A DNA stretch of 64,000 nt from JAGGTJ01 sp964457545 (GTDB lineage Bacteria > Desulfobacterota > DSM-4660 > Desulfatiglandales > Desulfatiglandaceae). Location: NCBI GenBank assembly GCA_964457545.1, contig CAYWEN010000016.1, positions 1-64,000 of the forward strand. Reading direction: 5' to 3'. Both the position numbers and the translations under genes were made by a program. Below the pieces are notes generated by a model, which saw nothing but the letters and a program-made list of their open reading frames with translations, did no database searches and had not been told where the DNA came from. This document shows, in pieces, positions 17,523 to 26,358 of the stretch (position 1 is the stretch's first letter; each line of letters begins with the position of its first letter).

Positions 17523-18905
17523 TTACTGCAGGTTGATTTCATAAGCCTTGATCTTTCTGTAAAGGGTTGCAATATTTATCCCCAAAAGCCTGGCAGCCTG
17601 AGATTTATTGCCGTTTGTTTTCTGCAAAACCCGTCTTATCAAGGCTATCTCCTGCTCTCTCAGTGAATAAACCTGATCTTGATCCCCTGATAAACAGGCA
17701 TGCTGTTTCAATCCAAAAACAGTCTGTGACTGACTTATTTCAGCAGGAAGGTCAGAAACATCTATTACATTTTCCACCCCAAGGGCAAAGGCCCTCTCTA
17801 TAACATTTTCCAGTTGCCTTACATTGCCTGGCCAATCATAATTTAAAAGCACAAACATGGCCTCTGAAGAAACACCTGAAATATGATTTTTGTTTATGGC
17901 ATTGAATTTGTCCAGGAAATGACTTATCAAAAAAGATATATCCTCTTTTCTGCTTCTCAGCGGAGGCAGCTTAATAGAAACGACATTTAACCGGTAAAAC
18001 AGATCCGGTCTAAGCTTCCCTTCATTGACCACTGTTTCCGGCTCCCCGTTCATAGCTGCAATGACACGAACATCAACATCTATTTCCTTTATATCTCCTA
18101 CAGGCCTGATCTTCTTTTCCTGTAACACACGTAAAAGTTTCACCTGAAAGGACGGGGAACTTTTGGCTATCTCATCCAGGAATATGGTTCCCCCTTCTGC
18201 TGCCCTGAATAAACCCATCTTATTATCTACCGCACCAGTAAAAGCCCCTTTAATATGACCAAACAGTTCACTTTCCAAAAGGCCTTCAGCTACCGCACCA
18301 CAGTTAATAGGAACAAAGGGTCTGTTACTTCTGTCACTGTTTTTATGGATTATTCTGGCCAGAACCTCTTTGCCTGTACCGCTTTCTCCGTGTATAAGAA
18401 CTGTAGGGCTGCTCATTTTAATCCGGTCTATAATGTCATAGACTCCCTGCATAGCCTTACTGACACCAACCATGTTATCATAATAGCGATACCGTTCTTT
18501 AAGACGGTTTTTCAGAACAAGATTCTCCCTTTCAAGGGTCTTTTTTTCCATGATACGGTCAATTAAGATCTTCAACCTCTCCAACTTTATGGGCTTTTGT
18601 ATATAGTCATAGCCACCAAGTTTTAACGCCTCTACTGCTGACTCAACAGAACCATGTCCTGTCACAATCACCACCTCACACTCCGGCACCTTTTCCTTTA
18701 TAGAGGTAAGCAGATCCAATCCGCCCAAATCAGGCATCTTTAAGTCCGTAAAAATTATATCAAAACCTCCTTCCTTCGCCAATTCAAGCGCCTTTAAGGC
18801 GCTATCAACAACAGTGATATCATATTCACAGGCAGACAAATATTCCTGAACAATAAAGAGGACATCCTTCTCGTCGTCAACAAACAATATTTTAAAGTCC
18901 TGCAT
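17523..18905 (-). CDS. Sigma-54-dependent response regulator
   Basis: 460 aa NtrC-family protein. The receiver has DDE at 10-12, phospho-acceptor Asp ~54 (IIFTDLKMPD) and YIQKP. The AAA+ domain has GESGTGK, GAFTGA and Walker B GGTIFLDEIAK, and an Arg-finger region LPPLRSRKED. The C-terminal helix-turn-helix is KSQAARLLGINIATLYRKIK. ATG at 18905 follows AAAGGAGATCC; the frame extends 13 residues further without support. No kinase is adjacent, so the partner is unknown (an orphan regulator). It is distinct in sequence from the flagellar-type regulator at 12223. Confidence 0.9.
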   Translation of the reverse strand: MQDFKILFVDDEKDVLFIVQEYLSACEYDITVVDSALKALELAKEGGFDIIFTDLKMPDLGGLDLLTSIKEKVPECEVVIVTGHGSVESAVEALKLGGYDYIQKPIKLERLKILIDRIMEKKTLERENLVLKNRLKERYRYYDNMVGVSKAMQGVYDIIDRIKMSSPTVLIHGESGTGKEVLARIIHKNSDRSNRPFVPINCGAVAEGLLESELFGHIKGAFTGAVDNKMGLFRAAEGGTIFLDEIAKSSPSFQVKLLRVLQEKKIRPVGDIKEIDVDVRVIAAMNGEPETVVNEGKLRPDLFYRLNVVSIKLPPLRSRKEDISFLISHFLDKFNAINKNHISGVSSEAMFVLLNYDWPGNVRQLENVIERAFALGVENVIDVSDLPAEISQSQTVFGLKQHACLSGDQDQVYSLREQEIALIRRVLQKTNGNKSQAARLLGINIATLYRKIKAYEINLQ

Positions 18906-19099
18906 AAAGGATCTCCTTTGCCGTAAAACACATGACATACTCAAAAGCCAGACGATATTTTTACATCATAAGGTAACCCATAACACCTTAAATCCGGTCA
19001 TCCCGATTCAGCCTCACACATACCACACAACAGACAGTTTAAAACACCTTGCACAGTGATCAAACCGGTACCTTTCAGCATATCACAGGCAATGAAATA

Positions 19100-19426
19100 T
19101 CAATTATCCAATATGGACAGACCAACAAGGAAATGTCCGGTAAAAGGACCATGATCACATTTAGTAATATGCGCTATCTGTGTCTTGAGAAATTCAGCAG
19201 GAACAGTAGTATCAGGCCGGTAATATTTCATGTTCAATATCTTGCCAACATCAAGATATTTCATCAGATGGGAATCCTGTCTCACAACCAGACACAGCCC
19301 TTGTGATGAAATATCCCATATTTTGAATTGATAAATCTGGGCAGAGCTGCTTACAGATATTTCAACACTAAAGTACTGGTTTACATTCTCCCTTTTTTCA
19401 GCTCTCTTTTCATACAATTGGTTCAT
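19100..19426 (-). CDS. PilZ-domain c-di-GMP receptor protein
   Basis: 108 aa single PilZ domain. Both ligand motifs are intact: RxxxR as KRAEKREN near residue 10, and [D/N]xSxxG as WDISSQGLCLV near residue 45. Stand-alone PilZ proteins bind cyclic di-GMP and modulate motility or exopolysaccharide. I set the start at ATG 19426 (MNQLYEKRAEKR) with GGGAG upstream. The open frame runs 51 residues further, but that extension is the R1 repeat read in translation. It lies close to flagellar regulators, so a motility role is plausible but unproven. Confidence 0.82.
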   Translation of the reverse strand: MNQLYEKRAEKRENVNQYFSVEISVSSSAQIYQFKIWDISSQGLCLVVRQDSHLMKYLDVGKILNMKYYRPDTTVPAEFLKTQIAHITKCDHGPFTGHFLVGLSILDN

Positions 19427-19471
19427 CAAGGATCTCCCAATAATTCCGTTCACAAAGATGGCCTTACAGTT

Positions 19472-19604
19472 AGTGCCCATCCATAAACAGACCGTGAGCA
19501 ATGGCGGGTTTCCAATCTGTAAATCAGAATTCCTTAACAAGATCAAGGGATCCCGCAGATTAACACCGAGATTGTGCAAAAAGGCCTTCCATGATATAAA
19601 TGGG
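19472..19604 (+). repeat. R1 repeat, copy B
   Basis: Begins AGTGCCCATCCATAAACAGA, with internal segments GGGTTTCCAATCTGTAAAT and AAGATCAAGGGATCCCGCAG shared with copies C and G, and ends AAAAAGGCCTTCCATGATAT. About 133 bases. Confidence 0.8.
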
Positions 19605-20201
19605 AATCAACAAAGATATGTCCGGCAAAGACCTTTTCTACGCAAAAACTCACCAAGCACATGGACACATCAAGGGAAACTGTATCTTGTTTTTGCAAAC
19701 CTCCGGTCGGCAGGTCGTATCGGCTTTTGGTTATATGTTACATAAATTTGGCATATCTGTTCTCAGTATCAGAACAGATATACGGGATCGATACCGCCAG
19801 ACCATCCGACAAACATCATGTCCAGGGGAGCAACTGATAACACATGGGATAACACATCACACCCTGCAGCACACTTAAAGGCTATATCGTTACACCGCTG
19901 TTTATGTCAATAAAAAAACAGATATAACTGCTCATGAAATTCCCAGGCAACAGGTCTTGCCTGGCACAAGGTACAATCTGATCCAACATCTTAATTTCCC
20001 TGGCCTTTAACATCTGTTCACTGCAATACTTAAAAATCAGAAGCCCTTGACACCAAGCAAAACGTTTCCTTCACAAAAATTGTTTCCACAATCAAGCCAT
20101 TTTCTGCCAAAGGCGCAATCATTGACATACAATGAAATCAAACCTGTTATTTCCACCTTGAAAGGAAGTAGGGTTTGTTCTATCATTCAATCTCATCTCG
20201 T

Positions 20202-20330
20202 CAGTTCGTGCATAGTCATAAAGCAAGGCCATGGGCAACGGTGAATTTCCAATCTGTAAATAAAAATTCTTGGACAAGATCAAGGGGTCCCGCAGACTGT
20301 ACAAAAAGGCCGTTTCTGGATGTAAACCGG
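20202..20330 (+). repeat. R1 repeat, copy C
   Basis: Same order of segments as copy B: CAGTTCGTGCATAGTCATAA (diverged left end), TTTCCAATCTGTAAATAAAA, ACAAGATCAAGGGGTCCCGC, and right end GGCCGTTTCTGGATGTAAAC. About 129 bases. Confidence 0.8.
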
Positions 20331-20547
20331 TTCAGATTGTATTGCTTTGATCACAACATATGTCTGGCTGATTCAACAAGGTCTTTCAATTTTCTATTCG
20401 CTAACCGGCATGGCCGGACCTGTTGTTTCGGTCACAGCAGACAATGAAGGCGCTATATCCGGAAATACAGACTCGTCTGCATGAAGGACTTTCATATAAA
20501 AAACCCTCAATCGCTGATCAGCAATAAGGATATCCACACGAATTAGC

Positions 20548-21624
20548 ATGAAAATACTGACCAAATATCTCTGCAAAAATTTTTTCAGGCTCTTTTTTAT
20601 CCTGCTTGGCATATTTATCAGCCTGTACCTGATCATAGATTTCCTGCAAAAAATAGACAACTTCATGGAGGCACATGTAGCAAACAGAGATATGTTCATA
20701 TATTTTATCTATAAAACCCCCTATATATCTGTTCAGATGACACCGGTCGCAACTCTGCTTTCAGTTATCCTCATGTTCTGTTACATGAACAAGAACAATG
20801 AAATCATAGCCCTTAAGGCAAGCGGCATGAGTATAGTCAGGATTTCTTTTCCTGTAATCTGCGCCTCTCTTATTTTGACAATTGCCGTATTTTTTGTTTC
20901 CGAACTAATTGTTCCATATACCAGCACCAGAAGTCAGAACATTTGGATAAGCGAGGTCAAAAAAAACAAACATAAACGGCTCTACGGCCGAAGTCATATC
21001 TGGTATAAAGGCAAGGATTCCATTTACTGGATCAGATATTTCGATGATAAAAAAATGATCATGCATGGGCCTGTATTCTATTTCTTTGACAATTCTTTTC
21101 ATCTCTTAAAACGGATCCAGGCAAAAAATGCTGTTTGGTCTGACAAGGGATGGATTTTAAATCAGGTAACAGTACAAACATTGATGGCTAATGGAAACTA
21201 TGACATGAAAACATTTGCAAAAATAAGGGGGAACATACCCGAAACACCCAAATCCTTTCTTCGATCTGTAATACGACCAGAGGAAATGAGTTACTGGCAA
21301 CTTAAAAAATTTGCGGACAGCATTCAAAAGGAAGGATACAGTGCAACAAGGTATCTTGTTGATATGAATATAAAACTGGCCTTCCCTGTAGTCTGTTTAA
21401 TCATGACACTGATAGGGATACCCCTTGCCCTTGGTATCAACAAAGGTGGAACTCCACTTTCCGTAACTATTGGTATAGGTGCATCCTTTCTATATCTGAT
21501 CACCCTGGGGAGTTCCCGTGCCCTTGGTATAATGGGAGCAATACCTGTATGGCTTTCTGCCTGGATGGCAAACATATTCTTCTTTCTGTTGGCCATATAC
21601 CTGATTATACAACTTGACACATAA
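20548..21624 (+). CDS. lptG: LPS export permease LptG/LptF family
   Basis: 358 aa YjgP/YjgQ-family permease, the membrane part of the LptBFG transporter that extracts LPS from the inner membrane. N-terminal membrane segment at ~14-34 (LFFILLGIFISLYLIIDFLQ), two more at ~65-115, a periplasmic beta-jellyroll region (~125-255), and three C-terminal segments (~270-355). Features such as QMTPVATLLSVILMFCYMNK and NEIIALKASGMS are typical of both subunits. I favour LptG over LptF from overall likeness, with moderate certainty. In related genomes lptF normally lies directly upstream; here the upstream kilobase is gene-free, so lptG stands alone. No strong ribosome site is seen. Confidence 0.8.
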   Translation: MKILTKYLCKNFFRLFFILLGIFISLYLIIDFLQKIDNFMEAHVANRDMFIYFIYKTPYISVQMTPVATLLSVILMFCYMNKNNEIIALKASGMSIVRISFPVICASLILTIAVFFVSELIVPYTSTRSQNIWISEVKKNKHKRLYGRSHIWYKGKDSIYWIRYFDDKKMIMHGPVFYFFDNSFHLLKRIQAKNAVWSDKGWILNQVTVQTLMANGNYDMKTFAKIRGNIPETPKSFLRSVIRPEEMSYWQLKKFADSIQKEGYSATRYLVDMNIKLAFPVVCLIMTLIGIPLALGINKGGTPLSVTIGIGASFLYLITLGSSRALGIMGAIPVWLSAWMANIFFFLLAIYLIIQLDT

Positions 21625-21738
21625 TCACTCCCTGAATACCCCTTTATTTTGCATAATTTCCGTTACTGCCTCCCTGCAATCCGGACGGGACAGACAGATC
21701 AGACTCAAGTTTCATCCCTCCAAATATCAATGCCAAGG

Positions 21739-22617
21739 TTAAAAATCTTCTCTTCCTTTGGCATAATGCCACAGTTTCGCCATAACCGATTTATAATAAT
21801 CTTTTGAATCCTGAGGCAGTTTTACTCCATCTACACTGTTTACCGGCATGACACCCATAAGGGAATTCAGGACCCATACATCCCGTGCCCTGTTTAATTC
21901 CTTTAACCTGATACATCGTGGCGTTATGTATATTCCATCCCTTTCCAAGATCATACGAAGCATCCTAAGGGTAACTCCGGGCAGTATACCTGCTCCATTG
22001 CCCGGCAGTACCGGAGTAAACCAACCATCCTCAAATCTGACCACCACGGTTCCTGTTGCTGTTTCTGCAATAAAAAGGTCCGGGTCAATCAGCAGGGCTT
22101 CATCTGCACCGGCATCAACGGCATACTGCCTCGCCCACAGGTTATAGAGATAGTTCAGTGTCTTGTGTTTTGCCAAAGGGCTTATCCTTGGAAAATCGAA
22201 GGATACAAGATTCCAACCCCTGGAATATACATCCGGATCTGGCAGATTGTACTGCCTGACCGTTATAATACAGGTTGGAGCATTTCCTTCAGGCAGGCCA
22301 ATTGTCCGGTCCTTTCCTCTCGTAATAACAAGTTTGACTACAGCAATACTGTTTTGAAGGCCATTTTTTGCAAGCAGGGTTTTATAGATATTATGATCTT
22401 TCAATATTTCAGGAAACCTGATATAAAAAGACCGGCATGACCCGCTTATACGCTCGAGGTGATAATCCAGAAAAAAAACATTGCCTTCCTCTGCCCGCAT
22501 AGTTGTAAAAAAACCGTCACCGTAGAGTATCCCTCTGTCTGATATGGATATCTTTGCCTCATCTTCTCTTGCAAATTCATTATTTAACCAAACAATAGCC
22601 TTGTTTTCAGAAACCAT
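21739..22617 (-). CDS. pabC: Class IV aminotransferase, probable aminodeoxychorismate lyase
   Basis: About 292 aa fold-type IV PLP enzyme. Visible: ISDRGILYGDGFFTTMRAEE, the PLP lysine in LAKHKTLNYLYNLWA, and GADEALLIDPDLFIAETAT. These occur in aminodeoxychorismate lyase, branched-chain aminotransferase and D-amino acid aminotransferase. Nearby pabA and pabB on the same strand favour PabC, which releases pyruvate from aminodeoxychorismate to give p-aminobenzoate for folate. ATG at 22617 is preferred because GGAGG then sits 9 bases upstream; an ATG at 22626 abuts the same GGAGG. Confidence 0.75.
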   Translation of the reverse strand: MVSENKAIVWLNNEFAREDEAKISISDRGILYGDGFFTTMRAEEGNVFFLDYHLERISGSCRSFYIRFPEILKDHNIYKTLLAKNGLQNSIAVVKLVITRGKDRTIGLPEGNAPTCIITVRQYNLPDPDVYSRGWNLVSFDFPRISPLAKHKTLNYLYNLWARQYAVDAGADEALLIDPDLFIAETATGTVVVRFEDGWFTPVLPGNGAGILPGVTLRMLRMILERDGIYITPRCIRLKELNRARDVWVLNSLMGVMPVNSVDGVKLPQDSKDYYKSVMAKLWHYAKGREDF

Positions 22618-22895
22618 CCCCCACATCCTCCGTCACAAAAAAACTCCCACGTAAACGGCCTCTTCCCACGCAAAGACAATCCTCCCTGAAAACCTGGTAT
22701 ACAAATAATATCATTTATAAATCCAGAGAAGAAGCAAGAAATGATATCACCAGGCACAGCAAAATGTATTACAACAGCCATCTGGCCCAATCTGTTTTCA
22801 GGATACAAAGATCCAAATGATTTTGTAAACAATTGACCTTTTGCAAAAATCACCGAATCTCCTTTCCTGCCCGACCGGACCAGTCTGACTGTTGC

Positions 22896-25100
22896 CTACC
22901 ACCAGAAAAGCTCAAAACGGTCAAGATTCATTACTTTGTTCCATGCAGCCACAAAATCCTGCACAAACTTTTCCTGGTTATCATCCTGGGCATAAAATTC
23001 CGCCTGGGCACGCAGCTGAGAATTCCAGCCAAAGATCAAATCGACCCTGGTTCCTGTCCACTTCAATTCACCCGTTGCCCTATCTCGCCCTTCAAACAAG
23101 TCTTCCTGATCTGAAACAGCCTTCCATTCTGTATTCATATCAAGCAGATTAACGAAAAAATCGTTTGTGAGCAAACCGGGCCGCTCAGTGAAAACCCCAT
23201 GCCGGGATTGCCTGAAGTTGGCATTGAGAACTCGCATCCCACCCACAAGAACCGTCATTTCCGGTACCGTGAGAGTCAGCAACTGTGCTCGATCAATCAG
23301 GAGGTCTTCAGCGAAGGCATCAGCACTGTCCTTGATGTAATTGCGAAAGCCATCTGCTTTTGGTTCCAGAACAGTATAAAACTGCACATCGGTTTGTTTC
23401 TGCAATGCATCAGTGCGGCCTGGCGCAAAGGGGACATCCACGTCATAGCCTGCGTTCCGTGAAGCCTGTTCTATGGCAGCACAACCGCCTAAGACAATGA
23501 GATCGGCAAGTGACACCTTTTTGCCGTTGGACTGAGCAGCGTTAAAATCCTTCTGGATCTTTTCAAAAATTATCAACACATTTGCAAGTTGTTCCGGTTC
23601 ATTGACTTCCCAATTCTTTTGAGGGGCAAAACGTATACGTGCCCCGTTTGCTCCGCCTCGCTTGTCAGATCCCCTGAAAGTAAAGGCTGATGACCAGGCC
23701 GTGTAGACCAGTTGCGGAATTGTCAATCCTGATGAAAGGATTTTTGTCTTGAGATCGGCGATATCTTTTTTGTCCACTAACTCGTGATCCACTGGTGGCA
23801 CAGAATCCTGCCAGATCAGTTCGTCTTCCGGAACCTCCGGTCCGAGGTAGCGGGAGCGAGGCCCCAGGTCTCTATGGGTTAACTTGAACCAAGCACGCGC
23901 AAAGGCATCTGCCAATTCATCCGGATTTTCATAAAAACGCCTGGCAATAGGGCCATATTCAGGATCCATTCTGAGAGCCAAATCTGTGGTAAACATTATC
24001 GGCGCATGTCGTTTTGAGGAATCATGGGCATCAGGCACAAGATGTGCCGCCTCCGGGTCGGTCGGGACCCACTGCCAGGCCCCTGCAGGACTTTTTTCCA
24101 GATTCCAGTCGTAGCGGAAAAGGGTCTCCAGAAAGGTATTGTCCCACTTGGTGGGAGTGGGTGTCCATGCTCCTTCCAGGCCGCTTGTGATTGTGTCTGG
24201 GCCCTTACCGCTGCCAAAGCTGTTTTTCCAACCAAGACCCTGCTCCGCAATAGGAGCAGCCTCGGGCTCCGGACCAAGATACTTTTCCGGATCAGCAGCA
24301 CCATGAGCTTTGCCAAAGGTGTGTCCACCGGCAATGAGAGCGACTGTCTCTTCATCGTTCATACCCATACGCCTGAAGCTCAGCCGAATATCATCGGCAG
24401 CAGCCAAAGCATTCGGCTCACCATCCGGACCTTCAGGATTCACATAAATAAGACCCATTTGAACGGCGGCAAGAGGATTGTCCAAATTTCGTTCATTGCT
24501 GTGTCGTTTATCTCCAAGCCATTCGGTTTCCGGTCCCCAGTAGATATCCTCCTCGGGTTCCCAGATATCCACTCGTCCTCCTCCGAAACCATAAGTCTTG
24601 AATCCCATGGATTCGAGTGCACAGTTTCCAGCAAGAATCATAAGATCTCCCCAGGAAATCTTGTTCCCGTATTTCTTTTTGATCGGCCATAGCAGTCTGC
24701 GAGCCTTGTCAAGGTTTACGTTATCAGGCCAGCTGTTGAGAGGTGCAAAGCGCTGGTTCCCTGTTGATCCGCCGCCGCGTCCGTCCAGAATTCTATAGGT
24801 CCCTGCACTATGCCATGCCATGCGAATAAACAATGGTCCGTAATGTCCAAAATCAGCAGGCCACCATTGCTGCGACTCTGTCATCAATGCGCAGAGGTCT
24901 TTTTTCAGATCTTTCAAATCAAGCTTTTCAAATTCTTCGGCATAGTTAACCCCCCTGCTGGCAGGGTTAAGGGAACCTGAATTTTGATAAAGAATCCTGA
25001 GATTCAACTGGTTTGGCCACCAGTTCCGGACAGAATCACCCCCAAACCTGGTAGGTCTTCTGTATGAAGAGTTTTCTGTATACCTGTTGTCTTTGTTCAT
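22896..25100 (-). CDS. katG: Catalase-peroxidase KatG
   Basis: 734 aa, full length. Bifunctional haem enzyme that destroys hydrogen peroxide. Distal residues R93, W96 and H97 (FIRMAWHSAG) and proximal H260 (AGGHTFGKAHG) are present. The covalent Trp-Tyr-Met adduct can be assigned to W96, Y219 (MGLIYVNPEGP) and M245 (same spacing as in the characterised enzymes). The second, non-haem domain (~430-734) is intact. Codon usage looks richer in G+C than neighbours, suggesting acquisition. A palindromic operator just upstream of the -10 box is shared with the adjacent perR-like gene, so peroxide-responsive repression is likely. An AGAGAGGAGG ribosome site precedes ATG. Confidence 0.97.
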   Translation of the reverse strand: MNKDNRYTENSSYRRPTRFGGDSVRNWWPNQLNLRILYQNSGSLNPASRGVNYAEEFEKLDLKDLKKDLCALMTESQQWWPADFGHYGPLFIRMAWHSAGTYRILDGRGGGSTGNQRFAPLNSWPDNVNLDKARRLLWPIKKKYGNKISWGDLMILAGNCALESMGFKTYGFGGGRVDIWEPEEDIYWGPETEWLGDKRHSNERNLDNPLAAVQMGLIYVNPEGPDGEPNALAAADDIRLSFRRMGMNDEETVALIAGGHTFGKAHGAADPEKYLGPEPEAAPIAEQGLGWKNSFGSGKGPDTITSGLEGAWTPTPTKWDNTFLETLFRYDWNLEKSPAGAWQWVPTDPEAAHLVPDAHDSSKRHAPIMFTTDLALRMDPEYGPIARRFYENPDELADAFARAWFKLTHRDLGPRSRYLGPEVPEDELIWQDSVPPVDHELVDKKDIADLKTKILSSGLTIPQLVYTAWSSAFTFRGSDKRGGANGARIRFAPQKNWEVNEPEQLANVLIIFEKIQKDFNAAQSNGKKVSLADLIVLGGCAAIEQASRNAGYDVDVPFAPGRTDALQKQTDVQFYTVLEPKADGFRNYIKDSADAFAEDLLIDRAQLLTLTVPEMTVLVGGMRVLNANFRQSRHGVFTERPGLLTNDFFVNLLDMNTEWKAVSDQEDLFEGRDRATGELKWTGTRVDLIFGWNSQLRAQAEFYAQDDNQEKFVQDFVAAWNKVMNLDRFELFWW

Positions 25101-25199
25101 TTTTGTTCTCCTCCTCTCTATAATATTTGCATGTTTTTTCTTTGATACGGGTTATAATGCTGTTTTTTATATTGTATAAAATACTATCATCAGCAAATA

Positions 25200-25224
25200 C
25201 TTATATAGTAGTCACTCCTAATAT
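25200..25224 (-). promoter_or_regulatory. katG promoter with PerR-type operator
   Basis: The plus-strand palindrome TAGTAGTCACTCCTA (25206-25220) matches the one at the regulator's own promoter (25752-25766). Read on the minus strand it is directly followed by TATAAG (25200-25205), a good -10 hexamer, with a weak -35 (GGGACA) on its other side. The operator would therefore lie between -35 and -10. Confidence 0.65.
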
Positions 25225-25257
25225 GTCCCAAAAAAATATAGTCCGCTTATAACAATG

Positions 25258-25692
25258 TTACTCCTGCTTATTGCTTCTGCACTTGTCACATACGCCCTCC
25301 AGGTTTACCCTTTTTCCGGTGATGATAAACTTTTTCCTTAATTCTTCCGGTATCTTTAGAGAATCGTACTCTTTGCTATAAAAATCGATTATTTCTCCGC
25401 ACCTTATACATCTAAAGTGATGATGAAGACGAAGATTGGGATCGAAACGTTTTGGGTCTCCCCGTCCTTCTATAATATCAATCAAACCTATCTCCGCAAA
25501 GGTTATGAGAGTTCTGTTAACAGTATCCAAAGAGATATTGGGATAGTATTTTCTGATACATTCGTGGATCATGACGGCAGAAGGGTGTTCTCTGGAATTT
25601 ATGAGTTCTTTGTATATTGCCATTCTTTGAGGGGTTACCTTGAGACCGTGTTCATGACATATTTTTTCAAATACTTTTAATTCTTCTTCCAC
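25258..25692 (-). CDS. perR: Fur-family regulator, PerR-like
   Basis: 144 aa. N-terminal winged helix (GLKVTPQRMAIYKELINSRE, SLDTVNRTLITFAEIGLIDI) and a C-terminal metal-binding dimer domain with the His cluster RLHHHFRC. Two CxxC zinc sites are present (CIRCG and CDKCR), as in PerR and many Fur proteins. Start is GTG at 25692 with AAAGG about 8 bases upstream. Adjacency to katG, and a shared palindrome in both promoters, point to peroxide sensing rather than iron control; sequence alone cannot separate PerR from Fur with certainty. Likely autoregulated. Confidence 0.85.
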   Translation of the reverse strand: MEEELKVFEKICHEHGLKVTPQRMAIYKELINSREHPSAVMIHECIRKYYPNISLDTVNRTLITFAEIGLIDIIEGRGDPKRFDPNLRLHHHFRCIRCGEIIDFYSKEYDSLKIPEELRKKFIITGKRVNLEGVCDKCRSNKQE

Positions 25693-25745
25693 AAATACAT
25701 ACCTTTACAATCTATATGTGAGCAAGGCCCAAACCTCAAGCTGTA

Positions 25746-25774
25746 CCTATATAGGAGTTGCTCCTAACTGTCAA
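25746..25774 (-). promoter_or_regulatory. perR promoter with overlapping operator
   Basis: On the minus strand TTGACA (25769-25774) and TATAGG (25746-25751) are 17 bases apart. The spacer is almost entirely the perfect palindrome TAGGAGCAACTCCTA (plus strand 25752-25766). A repressor bound there would block the polymerase, consistent with autoregulation. Confidence 0.75.
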
Positions 25775-26358
25775 CCCCTTTTTAATTTCTTGCAATCCAA
25801 AGTTGATAGAAACCAGATCATTTCGCCAAAAGAGATTGAAGGATTTTTACAACAGGTGCTGCCTGACAAGGTCCCGTCCCGGGAAAAAATAAAAACTCCG
25901 TCCAATACTCCCGGAAACATGATGCAAATCACTCTGTTGAAGACCTGCGAATCAAACAAGAAGAAATTGCTTTTTCAGGGAAAGAGCATAAAAAATGCCT
26001 TTGCGAGTCAAAAAAAACACAACACAACATATAGTAGCCAAATCCCCTTTAATGACTTTCAGGCAGGGAAATCCTGCAGTAACAGCTCAATAAATAGGGG
26101 CAGGAGGGTTTTTCTGACGCGACTGCCGGGAGGGCGCCGTTTCTTCGTGACTTATCAGTGGGGAAAGCCGCAGCTCGACGAAGGCGGGAATGCGAAAGGG
26201 GCAAGTGTCCCCCGCAGACAAGTTATTGAAAAGACCAGCCCAAAGGCTAAAAGCAAAAGAAAAGTTCTCCTGCCCCGATGGTACGTTCGCTGTTATCCCC
26301 CTGTTATTGAGCTGACACATCATGCATTAAATAACAGGACGTGGGGTCTGCAGGATCC
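25775..26358. other. Gene-free region perR/pabB with composite R2 element
   Basis: Contains the long R2 copy (26079-26316). A 259-codon plus-strand frame (25718-26497) crosses it, but starts inside the perR promoter and ends antisense to pabB, so I do not accept it as a gene. Confidence 0.5.
26079..26316 (+). repeat. R2 repeat, composite copy a
   Basis: Starts GTAACAGCTCAATAAATAGG and ends CCCCCTGTTATTGAGCTGAC, the inverted ends of the R2 family. At ~238 bases it is far longer than the 80-90 base copies. Its left part matches the copy at 37151 (TTTTTCTGACGCGACTGCCG). Its right part matches the copies at 46424 and 57114 (GGTACGTTCGCTGTTATCC). About 130 bases lie between, as if two variants had fused around a third sequence. 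Confidence 0.75.

Larger units (their letters stand above)
19427..20547. other. Gene-free region with two R1 copies
   Basis: About 1.1 kb with no supported gene. It holds R1 copies B (19472-19604) and C (20202-20330) in the same orientation. Short open frames read through the repeats and have no family features. Confidence 0.55.

Noticed and set aside
22584..22853. 89-aa minus-strand frame overlapping the pabC start
   Set aside because: Overlaps pabC in another frame and has no family features; likely the pabC upstream region.
26079..26316. R2 elements as integron attC sites
   Set aside because: They are imperfect palindromes of suitable size, but the characteristic GTTRRRY/RYYYAAC end boxes and a linked gene-cassette array or integrase are absent.
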